NCBI RefSeq assembly: GCF_917563885.1
Contig: NZ_CAKJTG010000005.1
Coordinates: forward strand, 62,001 to 126,000
Direction of reading: 5' to 3'
Source of the DNA: Pseudoneobacillus rhizosphaerae
GTDB taxonomy: Bacteria > Bacillota > Bacilli > Bacillales > Cytobacillaceae
DNA: 64,000 nucleotides
Below are positions 54,475 through 64,000 of the stretch, piece after piece. The notes beneath the pieces are model-generated. The model made no database searches and was not told the DNA's origin. It saw only the letters and a list, made by a program, of their open reading frames with translations. How positions within the stretch are numbered: position 1 is the stretch's first letter; each line of letters starts with the position of its first letter. A program made the position numbers and the translations under genes.

Positions 54475-55599
54475 TTAGTAATCATTATCTTCCTGGTATT
54501 CAATATCAAGATCTTCATCATCACCAAATAGTTTAAAAGATTCCTCACGAGGAAAAATCCCTGCTTCTCTTGCATCTGTTTCTGATTTGATGTCAATTTT
54601 CCAATTAGTTAATTTTGCAGCAAGTCGGGCATTTTGGCCCCTTTTACCTATCGCTAGTGATAACTGATAATCAGGTACCACAACGGTTGTAGCTTTATCA
54701 TTTTCATTTACAATGACGTCAAGTACTTTGGAAGGACTTAAGGCATTTGCAACGAATACAACTGGATTATCAGACCATTTTACAATATCGATTTTTTCCC
54801 CTTTAAGCTCATTAACAATTGCTTGTACCCTTGATCCCTTTGGACCCACACAAGCACCAACTGGGTCAATGTCTTCGGATACAGAATGAACTGAAATTTT
54901 TGACCGGTCACCAGCTTCTCTGGCAACTGATTTAATTTCTACTGTCCCGTCATAAATTTCAGGTACTTCAATTTCGAATAATCTTTTTAATAAACCAGGA
55001 TGGGTTCTAGATACATATATTTGAGGACCTTTTGTCGTCTTTTCAACCTTTGTAATAAAGACCTTTATTCGGTCATGAGGCTTGTATCGCTCATTTGGCA
55101 TTTGTTCATTTATAGGAAGTAGGGCTTCAATTTTCCCTAAACTTACATAAATAAATTTTGAATCTAGTCTTTGAACAATCCCAGTCATGATATCTTCTTC
55201 ACGATCAATAAATTCAGAATAGATAATTCCACGCTCTGCTTCACGAACTCTTTGGGTCACGACTTGCTTAGCTGTTTGTGCAGCGATACGACCAAAATCC
55301 TTAGGAGTTACTTCTAACTCAACTACATCTTCTACCTGGTAGTTAGGATTGATTCGTTGTGCATCTTCCACAGATATTTCTAAGCGAGGATCAAAAACTT
55401 GATCAACTACTTCTTTTCTAGCAAAAACACGCATTGTTCCTGTTCCAAGATTCATGTCTATACGGACATTCTGTGCTTGGTTAAAGTTTCGGCGATAGGC
55501 AGAAACTAAAGCTGCTTCAATAGCTTCGATTAAGATATCTCGAGAAATTCCTTTCTCTTTTTCTAAAATCAATAGAGCATCTAATAATTCACTGCTCAT
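54475..55599 (-). CDS. nusA: transcription elongation/termination factor NusA
   Basis: 374 residues: N-terminal RNA-polymerase-binding domain, S1 domain (EEDIMTGIVQRLDSKFIYVSLGKIEALLPINEQ) and two KH domains (EIKSVAREAGDRSKISVHS...GPKGSRVQAIVNELKGEKIDIVKW and LAIGKRGQNARLAAKLTNWKIDIKSE). It lacks the C-terminal acidic repeats of enterobacterial NusA, normal for Bacilli. The ATG at 55599 has AGGGGGA upstream; nine open codons before it contain that site. Confidence 0.98.
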   Translation of the reverse strand: MSSELLDALLILEKEKGISRDILIEAIEAALVSAYRRNFNQAQNVRIDMNLGTGTMRVFARKEVVDQVFDPRLEISVEDAQRINPNYQVEDVVELEVTPKDFGRIAAQTAKQVVTQRVREAERGIIYSEFIDREEDIMTGIVQRLDSKFIYVSLGKIEALLPINEQMPNERYKPHDRIKVFITKVEKTTKGPQIYVSRTHPGLLKRLFEIEVPEIYDGTVEIKSVAREAGDRSKISVHSVSEDIDPVGACVGPKGSRVQAIVNELKGEKIDIVKWSDNPVVFVANALSPSKVLDVIVNENDKATTVVVPDYQLSLAIGKRGQNARLAAKLTNWKIDIKSETDAREAGIFPREESFKLFGDDEDLDIEYQEDNDY

Positions 55600-55661
55600 G
55601 AGACTTGTATCCCCCTTCAATGACACATCATCAATAATCTAAAGCTTAAAATAAAGTTTAG

Positions 55662-56129
55662 TTAGAAAGTAACTGCTAGCCGAGCACTGGCAACTTTATC
55701 ATAAGGAATTTCCAATATTTTTTTTCTTGTCTTGATCTTAATTTCTATTTTTACGATTTCGTTTCTAAATTCTATTAAAGTTCCCTCAAAAGACTTTTCA
55801 CCATCAATAGCTTCGTACGTTTTTAATAAAACATTTTTACCAATCGATTTTTGAAAATCTTTTTCTTTCTTTAGTGGTCGCTCTGCTCCTGGTGAGGAAA
55901 CCTCAAGAAAGTAATTGTGCGGGATTGGGTCGAGTTCATCAAGTTTTTCGCTCAGCTTTTCACTAACAAGGCCACACTCTTCAATATCGACACCAGCGTC
56001 TTTATCTATATACACTCGAAGAAACCATTCTCTTCCTTCTTTAACATATTCGACATCGACCAATTCAAGCCCAGCAGCCGTAACAATTGGGGAGACTAAT
56101 TCCGCAACTACCTCGGTAACTTTGCTCAT
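55662..56129 (-). CDS. rimP: ribosome maturation factor RimP
   Basis: 155-residue factor for 30S subunit assembly. [75 protein letters not shown] is the full family core. ATG with AAAGGAGG upstream. First gene of the nusA-infB operon, behind a consensus-like promoter and a hairpin leader. Confidence 0.97.
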   Translation of the reverse strand: MSKVTEVVAELVSPIVTAAGLELVDVEYVKEGREWFLRVYIDKDAGVDIEECGLVSEKLSEKLDELDPIPHNYFLEVSSPGAERPLKKEKDFQKSIGKNVLLKTYEAIDGEKSFEGTLIEFRNEIVKIEIKIKTRKKILEIPYDKVASARLAVTF

Positions 56130-56252
56130 ATTTTACCTCCTTTGGACCTGACATTCCACTGTTAATTGCCAAAAAAATACATGTACACAAGACGAAAGAG
56201 TGGGTTTCCCCACTCTTGGTTACTAGAGTTTATACGTAGTATTTCCAATAAA
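56130..56252 (-). promoter_or_regulatory. leader of the rimP-nusA-infB operon with a GAAA-capped hairpin
   Basis: About 115 nt between the promoter and rimP. A perfect 9-bp stem, AAGAGTGGG/CCCACTCTT (56209-56217 and 56196-56204 on the plus strand), is closed by a GAAA tetraloop. No good U-tract follows (TCGTCTTG), so it is not a normal terminator; it could bind a protein or form part of an attenuator. Confidence 0.5.
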
Positions 56253-56281
56253 ACTATAACATAACCTGTTTTTTATTGCAA
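56253..56281 (-). promoter_or_regulatory. sigma-A promoter of the rimP-nusA-infB operon
   Basis: Minus strand: TTGCAA (56276-56281), 17-bp spacer, TATAGT (56253-56258). Confidence 0.72.
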
Positions 56282-56295
56282 ATAAGTAGCAGAAA

Positions 56296-56321
56296 AGGAG
56301 AGGCTTGGTAAAGCCCCTCCT
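56296..56321 (-). terminator. polC terminator
   Basis: 11-bp stem AGGAGGGGCTT/AAGCCTCTCCT (one G-U) with a 4-nt loop, followed by TTTCTG, just past the polC stop and 15 nt before the next promoter. Confidence 0.85.
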
Positions 56322-56327
56322 TCTATA

Positions 56328-59300
56328 CTAAAATAATGAAAGCTGATTCTGTTCTGGTAATGATTCTAAACAACCATGGTTGTCTAAAAATTCTAGAATC
56401 GTTTTAGATACCTTACCGCGTTGTTGAAGATCTTCTTTAGATAGGAATTCTCCATCCTCTCTGGCTTTTACGATATTAAACGCTGCGTTGGTTCCTAATC
56501 CTGGAATTGAATTAAATGGTGGGATTAACGAATCCCCTTCGATAAGAAATTCATCTGCACTTGATTTATATAAATCAATTTTTTTAAAGGAATAACCTCT
56601 TTCACTCATTTCTAACGCAAGTTCTAATACAGTTAAAGTGTTTTTTTCCTTGTTTGAAGCATCTAATCCCTTAACATTGATTTCATCGATTTTGGCTTTT
56701 ATTGATTGCGAGCCTTTTACCATTGCATCAATATCAAAATCCTCTGCGCGAACGGTAAAATAAGCAGCGTAATATAAAAGTGCATGATGTACTTTAAAGT
56801 AGGCAATCCGCACCGCCATTAAAACATATGCTGCAGCATGGGCCTTAGGAAACATATATTTTATCTTTTTGCATGAATCAATGTACCATTCCGGTACACT
56901 GTTTTTTCTCATTTCTTCTTCCATATCTTCTGAAAGTCCTTTTCCTTTACGGACGGACTCCATAATTTTAAAGGCAAAGGCTGGTTCAAGTCCTTGGTAA
57001 ATTAAATAAACCATAATATCATCACGACAACCTATTACTTCACTTAAATTACATATTTTTTGATGGATAAGTTCCTGTGCATTTCCTAGCCAAACGTCAG
57101 TACCATGTGATAAACCAGAAATCTGAACGAGCTCTGAAAAGGTTGTAGGTTTTGTATCTTCCAACATTTGACGAACGAACTTTGTCCCGAATTCAGGAAT
57201 ACCTAGAGTTCCAGTTTTACACATGATTTGTTCTTCGGTTACACCTAATGATTCTGTACCACTGAATATTTTCATTACCTCTGGATCATCTGTTGGAATT
57301 GTTTTAGGGTCTATTCCACTTAAATCCTGAAGCATACGAATGACCGTCGGATCATCGTGCCCCAAAATATCCAATTTTAATAGGTTATCATGGATGGAAT
57401 GAAAATCAAAATGAGTAGTTTTCCATTCGGAAGTCTTATCATCCGCTGGAAACTGAATTGGAGAGAAATCGTATATGTCCATATAATCTGGAACAACGAT
57501 AATTCCCCCTGGATGCTGTCCAGTAGTTCGTTTTACACCCGTACACCCTGAGGCTAAACGGTCAATTTCTGCCCCTCTTAATTGCAAATTATTTTCTTGT
57601 TGATACGCTTTTACATAACCGAATGCTGTTTTATCAGCTACTGTACCAATCGTACCAGCACGGAAGACATTATCTTCCCCGAACAATACTTTAGTATAGT
57701 TATGTGCACGAGGTTGGTATTCTCCGCTGAAATTGAGATCGATATCGGGTACTTTATCTCCCTTGAAACCTAGGAAAGTTTCAAATGGAATATCATGTCC
57801 ATCTTTTGTATAGTGCTCCCCACAATTTGGACAATCTTTATCTGGGAGGTCAAAACCTGATCCAACTGATCCATCATTAAAAAATTCTGAGTGTTTACAT
57901 GTCGGGCAAACATAATGTGGCGGAAGTGGATTAACTTCTGTAATTTCCTGCATCGTTGCAACAAGTGAGGATCCAACCGATCCACGAGAACCTACAAGAT
58001 ACCCGTCGTCTAATGATTTCTTTACTAGTTTATGAGATATTAAGTAAATTACGGCAAATCCATGCCCAATTATACTCTTTAATTCCTTTTCCAGTCTTGC
58101 TTCCACAATTTCCGGTAGTGAATCCCCATAAATACTTTTAGCACGAGCATAGCTCATTTCACGAACTTCATCATCTGCGCCTTCAATCTTAGGCGTATAT
58201 AAATCATCCTTTATTGGTTTGATTGTTTCAATCATATCGGCAATCTTATTGGTGTTAGTCACTACTAATTCTTTTGCCTTCTCGGCCCCTAGGAAGGCGA
58301 ATTCATCTAACATTTCATTCGTTGTACGAAAATGAACATCTGGAAGCTTATGACGATTTAATGGATTAGCTCCACCCTGTGAATTAACAAGAATTTTCCG
58401 ATGAATTTTGTCTGTTTTATTTAAGTAATGAACATTACCTGTAGCCACAACAGGAATATCGAGTTTTTCACCTAATTGAACAATGTTCTTTAAGATATCT
58501 TCTAAAGCACGATTATCACGAACTAATTCCATTTCTAATAGATGAGCATACACAGGTTTAGGTTGAATTTCCAAATAATCATAGAAGCGTGCAATTTGCT
58601 CTACTTCTTCAGGACCTTTTTGCATCATCCCTTCAAATACCTCGCCTCTGTCACAAGCAGAACCCACAAGTAAACCTTCTCGATGCTTTTGCAAGACAGA
58701 CCTAGGAATTCGTGGTACACGATAAAAATATTGAAGTTGCGAAATGGATACTAACTTAAATAAATTCTTTAACCCAACTTCTGTTTGAGCTAGAATTGTG
58801 CAGTGATACGGACGCGCTCTTTGAAAGGCGTTTCCTTGGCCCATATTATCATTTAATTGATCATGGTATTCGATTCCTTTTTCTAAAGCATCTTTTAGCA
58901 TTTTTAAAAGTAAATATCCAGTAGCTTCCGCATCATATATTGCACGGTGATGCTGTGTTAACTCAATATCAAATTTTTTGGCTAAAGTATTAAGTCGATG
59001 GTTTTTAAATTCAGGATATAAATATCGTGCAAGTTCTAATGTATCAATAACAGGGTTTTTTACCTTTTCATGACCCATTCTCTTATATCCAACATTCAAA
59101 AATCCCATATCAAAGGAAGCATTGTGAGCAACAAAGATTGAGTCTCCAGTCCAGTCATGAAACTTTTGAAGTACTTCTTCAATTTCGGGTGCATTTTCAA
59201 CCATATCATCCGTAATGCCTGTTAAATTAATAGTTGTAGCTGAGAGTCGATGGTGAGGATTGGCAAATGCTTCAAATCGGTCAATTACTTCACCGTCATA

Positions 59301-60650
59301 AATTTTTACCGCTGCCAATTCGATGATTTTATCGTAAACGGCTGATAATCCTGTAGTCTCAACGTCAAATACAACATAAGTATCTGAAGATAGCAGTCGA
59401 TGTGAATCATTGTAAGCAATCGGGACGCCATCGTCTATAAGGTTTGCTTCCACACCATACAGTATTTTAATATCATTCTTCTTACCTGCGCCATAAGCTT
59501 CAGGAAAAGATTGAAGTACCGCATGATCTGTTACGGCAATCGCCTTATGTCCCCATTTTTTGGCTTGACTAATCAATGTACTGACTGATGTTACAGCATC
59601 CATTTGACTCATTGGAGTATGCAAATGGAGTTCGACACGTTTTTCTCCATCTGGAGAAGTGTCTTTTCTTTGGGGGCCTTTTATTTCATGTATGTCGTTT
59701 CCAATCATCACTAAGTCACGAACAAAGGTATCGTTTTGTACGCTGCCACGTACTTTTAACCACATACCTTTTTTAACTCGGCCGTAGGCAGCTGCGTCTT
59801 CTTTATCACGAGAAAACATTTTTACGATAATAGAGCTTGAATAGTCTGTAATCTTAAAGGTTAATAACGTACGTCCACTGCGGAGCTCTTTTGTTTCTGC
59901 ATCAAACACAAAGCCCTCAATAGCAACTCTACGCTCTTCATCTACTATTTCAGCTAATCGTTTATATTCAGAATCATCTTTAATGGTTAATCCAATGGAC
60001 AGAGGACCTTCATTATCACCATTACTCTGGTCTTGTTCAGTCTCCTTCTTCTGCATTTCAACCATTGCAATTAAAGCTTTCTCTTGATCTTCTTTCTGTT
60101 TTGCCTCTAAAAATTGCTGGTATTCTACAGAAGCACCTTCGTTATTTAATTCAGTATCGATAACCATTCCTGGGAATCCGTACGATTGGTATATGTTTGT
60201 AATCATATCAGCATACTTACGTTTTAGAGTTAACCCCTCAGTTTCATTTCGTACAGATATGATTATTTTTAAGCCCTGCACTTTAGGGAGTTGTTCGTTT
60301 AATAATTTTAGGAGTGGAGGTGAAATCCCATCTAATTCTTGAATACATGTATTCCAATATTCGGCAATAAGTTCATTCGTTACTTGTGGATTGAGCACGC
60401 TAATCGTATAAGAAACCTTAGCGATATGGGAAAATGTTTTTTGTAATTGGCTAGTAAATTGTCGATAAACTCCAAATGGTAAAATTTGTTCGAAGTTAAA
60501 TTGAAAATGCCACTTCTGCTTTAATTTCTCAACTAGAACACGTTCAATTAATGCATTTTGAAAATGTTGAACATATACATCTTCAGTTAACTGTAATTGC
60601 TGTAATAAAATCTGAAAGCTCTCTTTTTTCTTAGAGGTAAGATTGCTCAA
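56328..60650 (-). CDS. polC: DNA polymerase III PolC-type alpha subunit
   Basis: 1,440-residue replicative polymerase of Gram-positive type. After an N-terminal domain and an OB fold (about 230-330, [33 protein letters not shown]), the PHP domain ([16 protein letters not shown]) contains an inserted DnaQ-like 3'-5' exonuclease ([23 protein letters not shown] near 428, [14 protein letters not shown]). The zinc finger CPTCKH...CPNC lies near 915. The catalytic Asp pair is in [15 protein letters not shown], and the C-terminal (HhH)2 ends [22 protein letters not shown] start at 60650 with GAGGGGAG upstream. An extended -10 promoter is present. Confidence 0.99.
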   Translation of the reverse strand: MSNLTSKKKESFQILLQQLQLTEDVYVQHFQNALIERVLVEKLKQKWHFQFNFEQILPFGVYRQFTSQLQKTFSHIAKVSYTISVLNPQVTNELIAEYWNTCIQELDGISPPLLKLLNEQLPKVQGLKIIISVRNETEGLTLKRKYADMITNIYQSYGFPGMVIDTELNNEGASVEYQQFLEAKQKEDQEKALIAMVEMQKKETEQDQSNGDNEGPLSIGLTIKDDSEYKRLAEIVDEERRVAIEGFVFDAETKELRSGRTLLTFKITDYSSSIIVKMFSRDKEDAAAYGRVKKGMWLKVRGSVQNDTFVRDLVMIGNDIHEIKGPQRKDTSPDGEKRVELHLHTPMSQMDAVTSVSTLISQAKKWGHKAIAVTDHAVLQSFPEAYGAGKKNDIKILYGVEANLIDDGVPIAYNDSHRLLSSDTYVVFDVETTGLSAVYDKIIELAAVKIYDGEVIDRFEAFANPHHRLSATTINLTGITDDMVENAPEIEEVLQKFHDWTGDSIFVAHNASFDMGFLNVGYKRMGHEKVKNPVIDTLELARYLYPEFKNHRLNTLAKKFDIELTQHHRAIYDAEATGYLLLKMLKDALEKGIEYHDQLNDNMGQGNAFQRARPYHCTILAQTEVGLKNLFKLVSISQLQYFYRVPRIPRSVLQKHREGLLVGSACDRGEVFEGMMQKGPEEVEQIARFYDYLEIQPKPVYAHLLEMELVRDNRALEDILKNIVQLGEKLDIPVVATGNVHYLNKTDKIHRKILVNSQGGANPLNRHKLPDVHFRTTNEMLDEFAFLGAEKAKELVVTNTNKIADMIETIKPIKDDLYTPKIEGADDEVREMSYARAKSIYGDSLPEIVEARLEKELKSIIGHGFAVIYLISHKLVKKSLDDGYLVGSRGSVGSSLVATMQEITEVNPLPPHYVCPTCKHSEFFNDGSVGSGFDLPDKDCPNCGEHYTKDGHDIPFETFLGFKGDKVPDIDLNFSGEYQPRAHNYTKVLFGEDNVFRAGTIGTVADKTAFGYVKAYQQENNLQLRGAEIDRLASGCTGVKRTTGQHPGGIIVVPDYMDIYDFSPIQFPADDKTSEWKTTHFDFHSIHDNLLKLDILGHDDPTVIRMLQDLSGIDPKTIPTDDPEVMKIFSGTESLGVTEEQIMCKTGTLGIPEFGTKFVRQMLEDTKPTTFSELVQISGLSHGTDVWLGNAQELIHQKICNLSEVIGCRDDIMVYLIYQGLEPAFAFKIMESVRKGKGLSEDMEEEMRKNSVPEWYIDSCKKIKYMFPKAHAAAYVLMAVRIAYFKVHHALLYYAAYFTVRAEDFDIDAMVKGSQSIKAKIDEINVKGLDASNKEKNTLTVLELALEMSERGYSFKKIDLYKSSADEFLIEGDSLIPPFNSIPGLGTNAAFNIVKAREDGEFLSKEDLQQRGKVSKTILEFLDNHGCLESLPEQNQLSLF

Positions 60651-60713
60651 TTTTTCACTCTCCCCTCGGGAATCTTGACCTTAAATAGGTTTATTTACTT
60701 TTAGGACATCAGT

Positions 60714-60722
60714 ATTATATCA
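60714..60722 (-). promoter_or_regulatory. extended -10 promoter of polC
   Basis: Minus strand TGATATAAT (60714-60722), matching TGNTATAAT, with no clear -35. Transcription would start about 55-60 nt before the TTG start. Confidence 0.5.
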
Positions 60723-60782
60723 TACTTAAATCAATCAATATGATTTTTAATTAGTAACAATTTTGGTATAAACAACATTAAA

Positions 60783-60816
60783 AAGAGTGCCTATTTATTT
60801 AGCAATAGGCACTCCT
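60783..60816 (-). terminator. terminator of rseP-proS
   Basis: Minus transcript GAGTGCCTATT with AATAGGCACTC over an 8-nt loop, followed by TTTTTAAT. Lies just past proS. Confidence 0.92.
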
Positions 60817-60827
60817 AAAAAAAATAT

Positions 60828-62531
<1,704 letters not shown>

Positions 62532-62557
62532 CTATTAGCACCTCTAAAATTTATATT

Positions 62558-63814
62558 TTATAAGAAAAACTTCTGAATATCATTCCATGTTACAACTAGC
62601 ATTAACAACATTAATAAGGCAAAACCGATAAAATGGACCATTCCTTCTTTATGTCTGTCGATAGGTTTACCTCTTAATGCTTCAACACCAAAGAAAATAA
62701 GTCGTCCACCATCTAAAGCAGGGAGTGGTAAAAGATTCATTATACCTAAATTAATGCTTAAAATAGCTCCCCATTTCATTAAATTAAATATACCTGATTT
62801 CGCAACGGTATCAGTCGAAACATATATACCAACTGGACCCGAAAGCATATCAATTGAGAATTGGCCAGTAATCAGTTTTCCAACTTGGATGAAAATTTCT
62901 TTTGTCCAAAAATACGTTTGTTCAAATCCATATGTTAACGAGCGAACAGGTGATTTTTCAACTGGGCTATATACACCAATAATACCAATTGACTGATTCT
63001 CAGCTTCGACCTCTTTAGGAGTGACAGGAATTTCTAGTGCTTGACCATCACGGACAACAGAAAACATTAATTCTTTATTTGGACTTTGGCGAATGATTTC
63101 AACAACATCAGTCCATGTGGATATTTCAGCACTATCAATGGCCTCAACTTTATCCCCTTCCATTAGTCCCGCTTGTTTAGCAGCTCCATCATCCGTTAAA
63201 TTACCAAGTGTTGGGTCATTCGCTGGTACTCCTTGAAATAAGGCAATAATAAGGAAAATAAAGAAAGCAAGGACAAAATTCATCAGAGGCCCAGCAAAAA
63301 TAGCCATTGTTCGCTGACCTAGAGTTTTTGAAGCGAATTGACGATTATAAGGTGCAATTTGTGTTTCCGCCCCATCTTCCACGGCTACTGCCTTTGGACT
63401 AACCTGGAAATGGGTTAACACCTCATTATCATCCTCAGCATAACCACTAATCATCAAAGCATGGTCCAAATCAGCTTTTTCAACTTCTACAATTCGAGCA
63501 CTTGGATATTTTTCCTTATTGTTTAAAATAATTTTATCAACAAGTCCATTATTAATGACTAAGCCTACTCGGTATCCTGGTTTTAACTCAATGGTTTCAG
63601 GATCTTCCCCAGCCATTCTGACAAATCCACCGATTGGTAGTAAACGAATTGTATAAACAGTTTCACCTTTTTTAAAAGAAATCACTTTAGGACCCATTCC
63701 GATCGCAAATTCACGACATAGAATGCCCGCTCTTTTAGCAAAAACAAAGTGACCTAATTCGTGAAAAAATACTAGAGCTCCAAAAATGACGATAAAGGCT
63801 ATCACAGTACTCAA
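62558..63814 (-). CDS. rseP: site-2 intramembrane protease RseP (RasP)
   Basis: 418-residue membrane zinc protease that cleaves anti-sigma factors such as RsiW and remnant signal peptides. Zinc ligands HELGH are at residues 18-22 of the first membrane helix and the third ligand is the Asp of NLLPLPALDGGRL. A PDZ domain lies near residues 190-270 (LGNLTDDGAAKQAGLMEGDKVEAID). Four membrane helices. I start it at the TTG at 63814: the GTG at 63826 is part of the ribosome site AAAGGTGG. Upstream dxr would lie beyond the right edge. Confidence 0.95.
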   Translation of the reverse strand: MSTVIAFIVIFGALVFFHELGHFVFAKRAGILCREFAIGMGPKVISFKKGETVYTIRLLPIGGFVRMAGEDPETIELKPGYRVGLVINNGLVDKIILNNKEKYPSARIVEVEKADLDHALMISGYAEDDNEVLTHFQVSPKAVAVEDGAETQIAPYNRQFASKTLGQRTMAIFAGPLMNFVLAFFIFLIIALFQGVPANDPTLGNLTDDGAAKQAGLMEGDKVEAIDSAEISTWTDVVEIIRQSPNKELMFSVVRDGQALEIPVTPKEVEAENQSIGIIGVYSPVEKSPVRSLTYGFEQTYFWTKEIFIQVGKLITGQFSIDMLSGPVGIYVSTDTVAKSGIFNLMKWGAILSINLGIMNLLPLPALDGGRLIFFGVEALRGKPIDRHKEGMVHFIGFALLMLLMLVVTWNDIQKFFL

Positions 63815-63833
63815 TAAAAAAACCACCTTTTAT

Positions 63834-63915
63834 TTGTGTCAAGCGCAAGCGTACTCCCCTTGTTGGAAAATATAAAGTCTTTTTCCTAGGTCACAAGCCG
63901 CTTCCGTTTTTATTA
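63834..63915. repeat. diverged relative of the palindromic repeat at the right edge
   Basis: GTGTCAAGCGCAAGCGTACT, then TTTTTCCTAGGTCACAAGCC and GCTTCCGTTTTT. The stretches TTTTTCCTAGGTC and GCTTCCG recur in the repeat at 45776-45925. No gene is visible in 63827-64000 apart from this. A TATCAACC/GGTTGATA stem (63948-63971) follows. Confidence 0.45.
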
Positions 63916-64000
63916 AAGAAGTGAACCTACGAGCTCTCTAGTCTCTTTATCAACCTCTTGTATGGTTGATAAGCTTGGGTTTGAAATATTGTCATGAGAT

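Noticed and set aside
62532-62557. T-box upstream of the bacterial-type proS
   Set aside because: Only 26 nt separate rseP and proS, with no T-box sequence.

Overview
The window reads as chromosomal core DNA of a low-GC, endospore-forming Firmicute of the Bacillaceae. The evidence is spore genes (cotE, spoVS, the dipicolinate synthase genes dpaA/dpaB, spoIIIE, an alpha/beta-type SASP), a PolC-type replicase, RNases Y and J2, strong GGAGG ribosome binding sites, many TTG/GTG starts, and gene order close to the cotE-to-rseP arc of Bacillus subtilis. Nearly everything is transcribed on the minus strand, so the biological order runs from the right edge to the left. Only two small genes at 7602-8184 run on the plus strand. 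I see no tRNA, rRNA, CRISPR array, phage or insertion sequence.

Right third (64000-43000): rseP, proS and polC are followed by the translation/transcription operon rimP-nusA-rnpM-ylxQ-infB-ylxP-rbfA-truB-ribF, then rpsO, pnp, ylxY, mlpA and ymxH. A dispersed Bacillaceae-type palindromic repeat lies between pnp and ylxY, and a diverged relative lies at the right edge. Middle (43000-20200): the spore dipicolinate genes dpaA/dpaB lead into the aspartate-pathway genes asd-dapG-dapA. Next come rnjB, tepA, ylzJ and spoIIIE; a GntR regulator with a BMP-type nucleoside ABC transporter (nupN-nupO-nupP-nupQ); then the M16 pair ymfF/ymfH, ymfI, ymfJ, ymfK, rodZ and pgsA.

Left third (20200-1): cinA, recA (with a LexA box), rny, ymdB and spoVS are followed by a block that is more lineage-specific. 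It holds a 2-oxoacid:ferredoxin oxidoreductase (korA/korB), a YdcF-like envelope protein, a DinB-like metalloprotein, a second prolyl-tRNA synthetase (proS2) under a proline T-box, and a plus-strand pair of an unknown 97-residue protein and a SASP. Then come miaB, ricA, a TSUP permease inserted before cotE, and a 1,080-residue STAND regulator with a SARP-type C-terminus where B. subtilis has mutS after cotE.

I did not find a clear multi-gene system that is wholly new. The less-explained material is mostly regulatory: a structured leader with mutually exclusive hairpins before spoVS, a 22-bp perfect inverted repeat at the ymdB 3' end, a pseudoknot-like arrangement between truB and ribF, shared operator-like palindromes at the GntR/nup locus, a GAAA-capped hairpin in the rimP-nusA leader, and the unexplained 97-residue protein paired with a SASP. 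Start codons were chosen by Shine-Dalgarno spacing, so several differ from the longest open frame.
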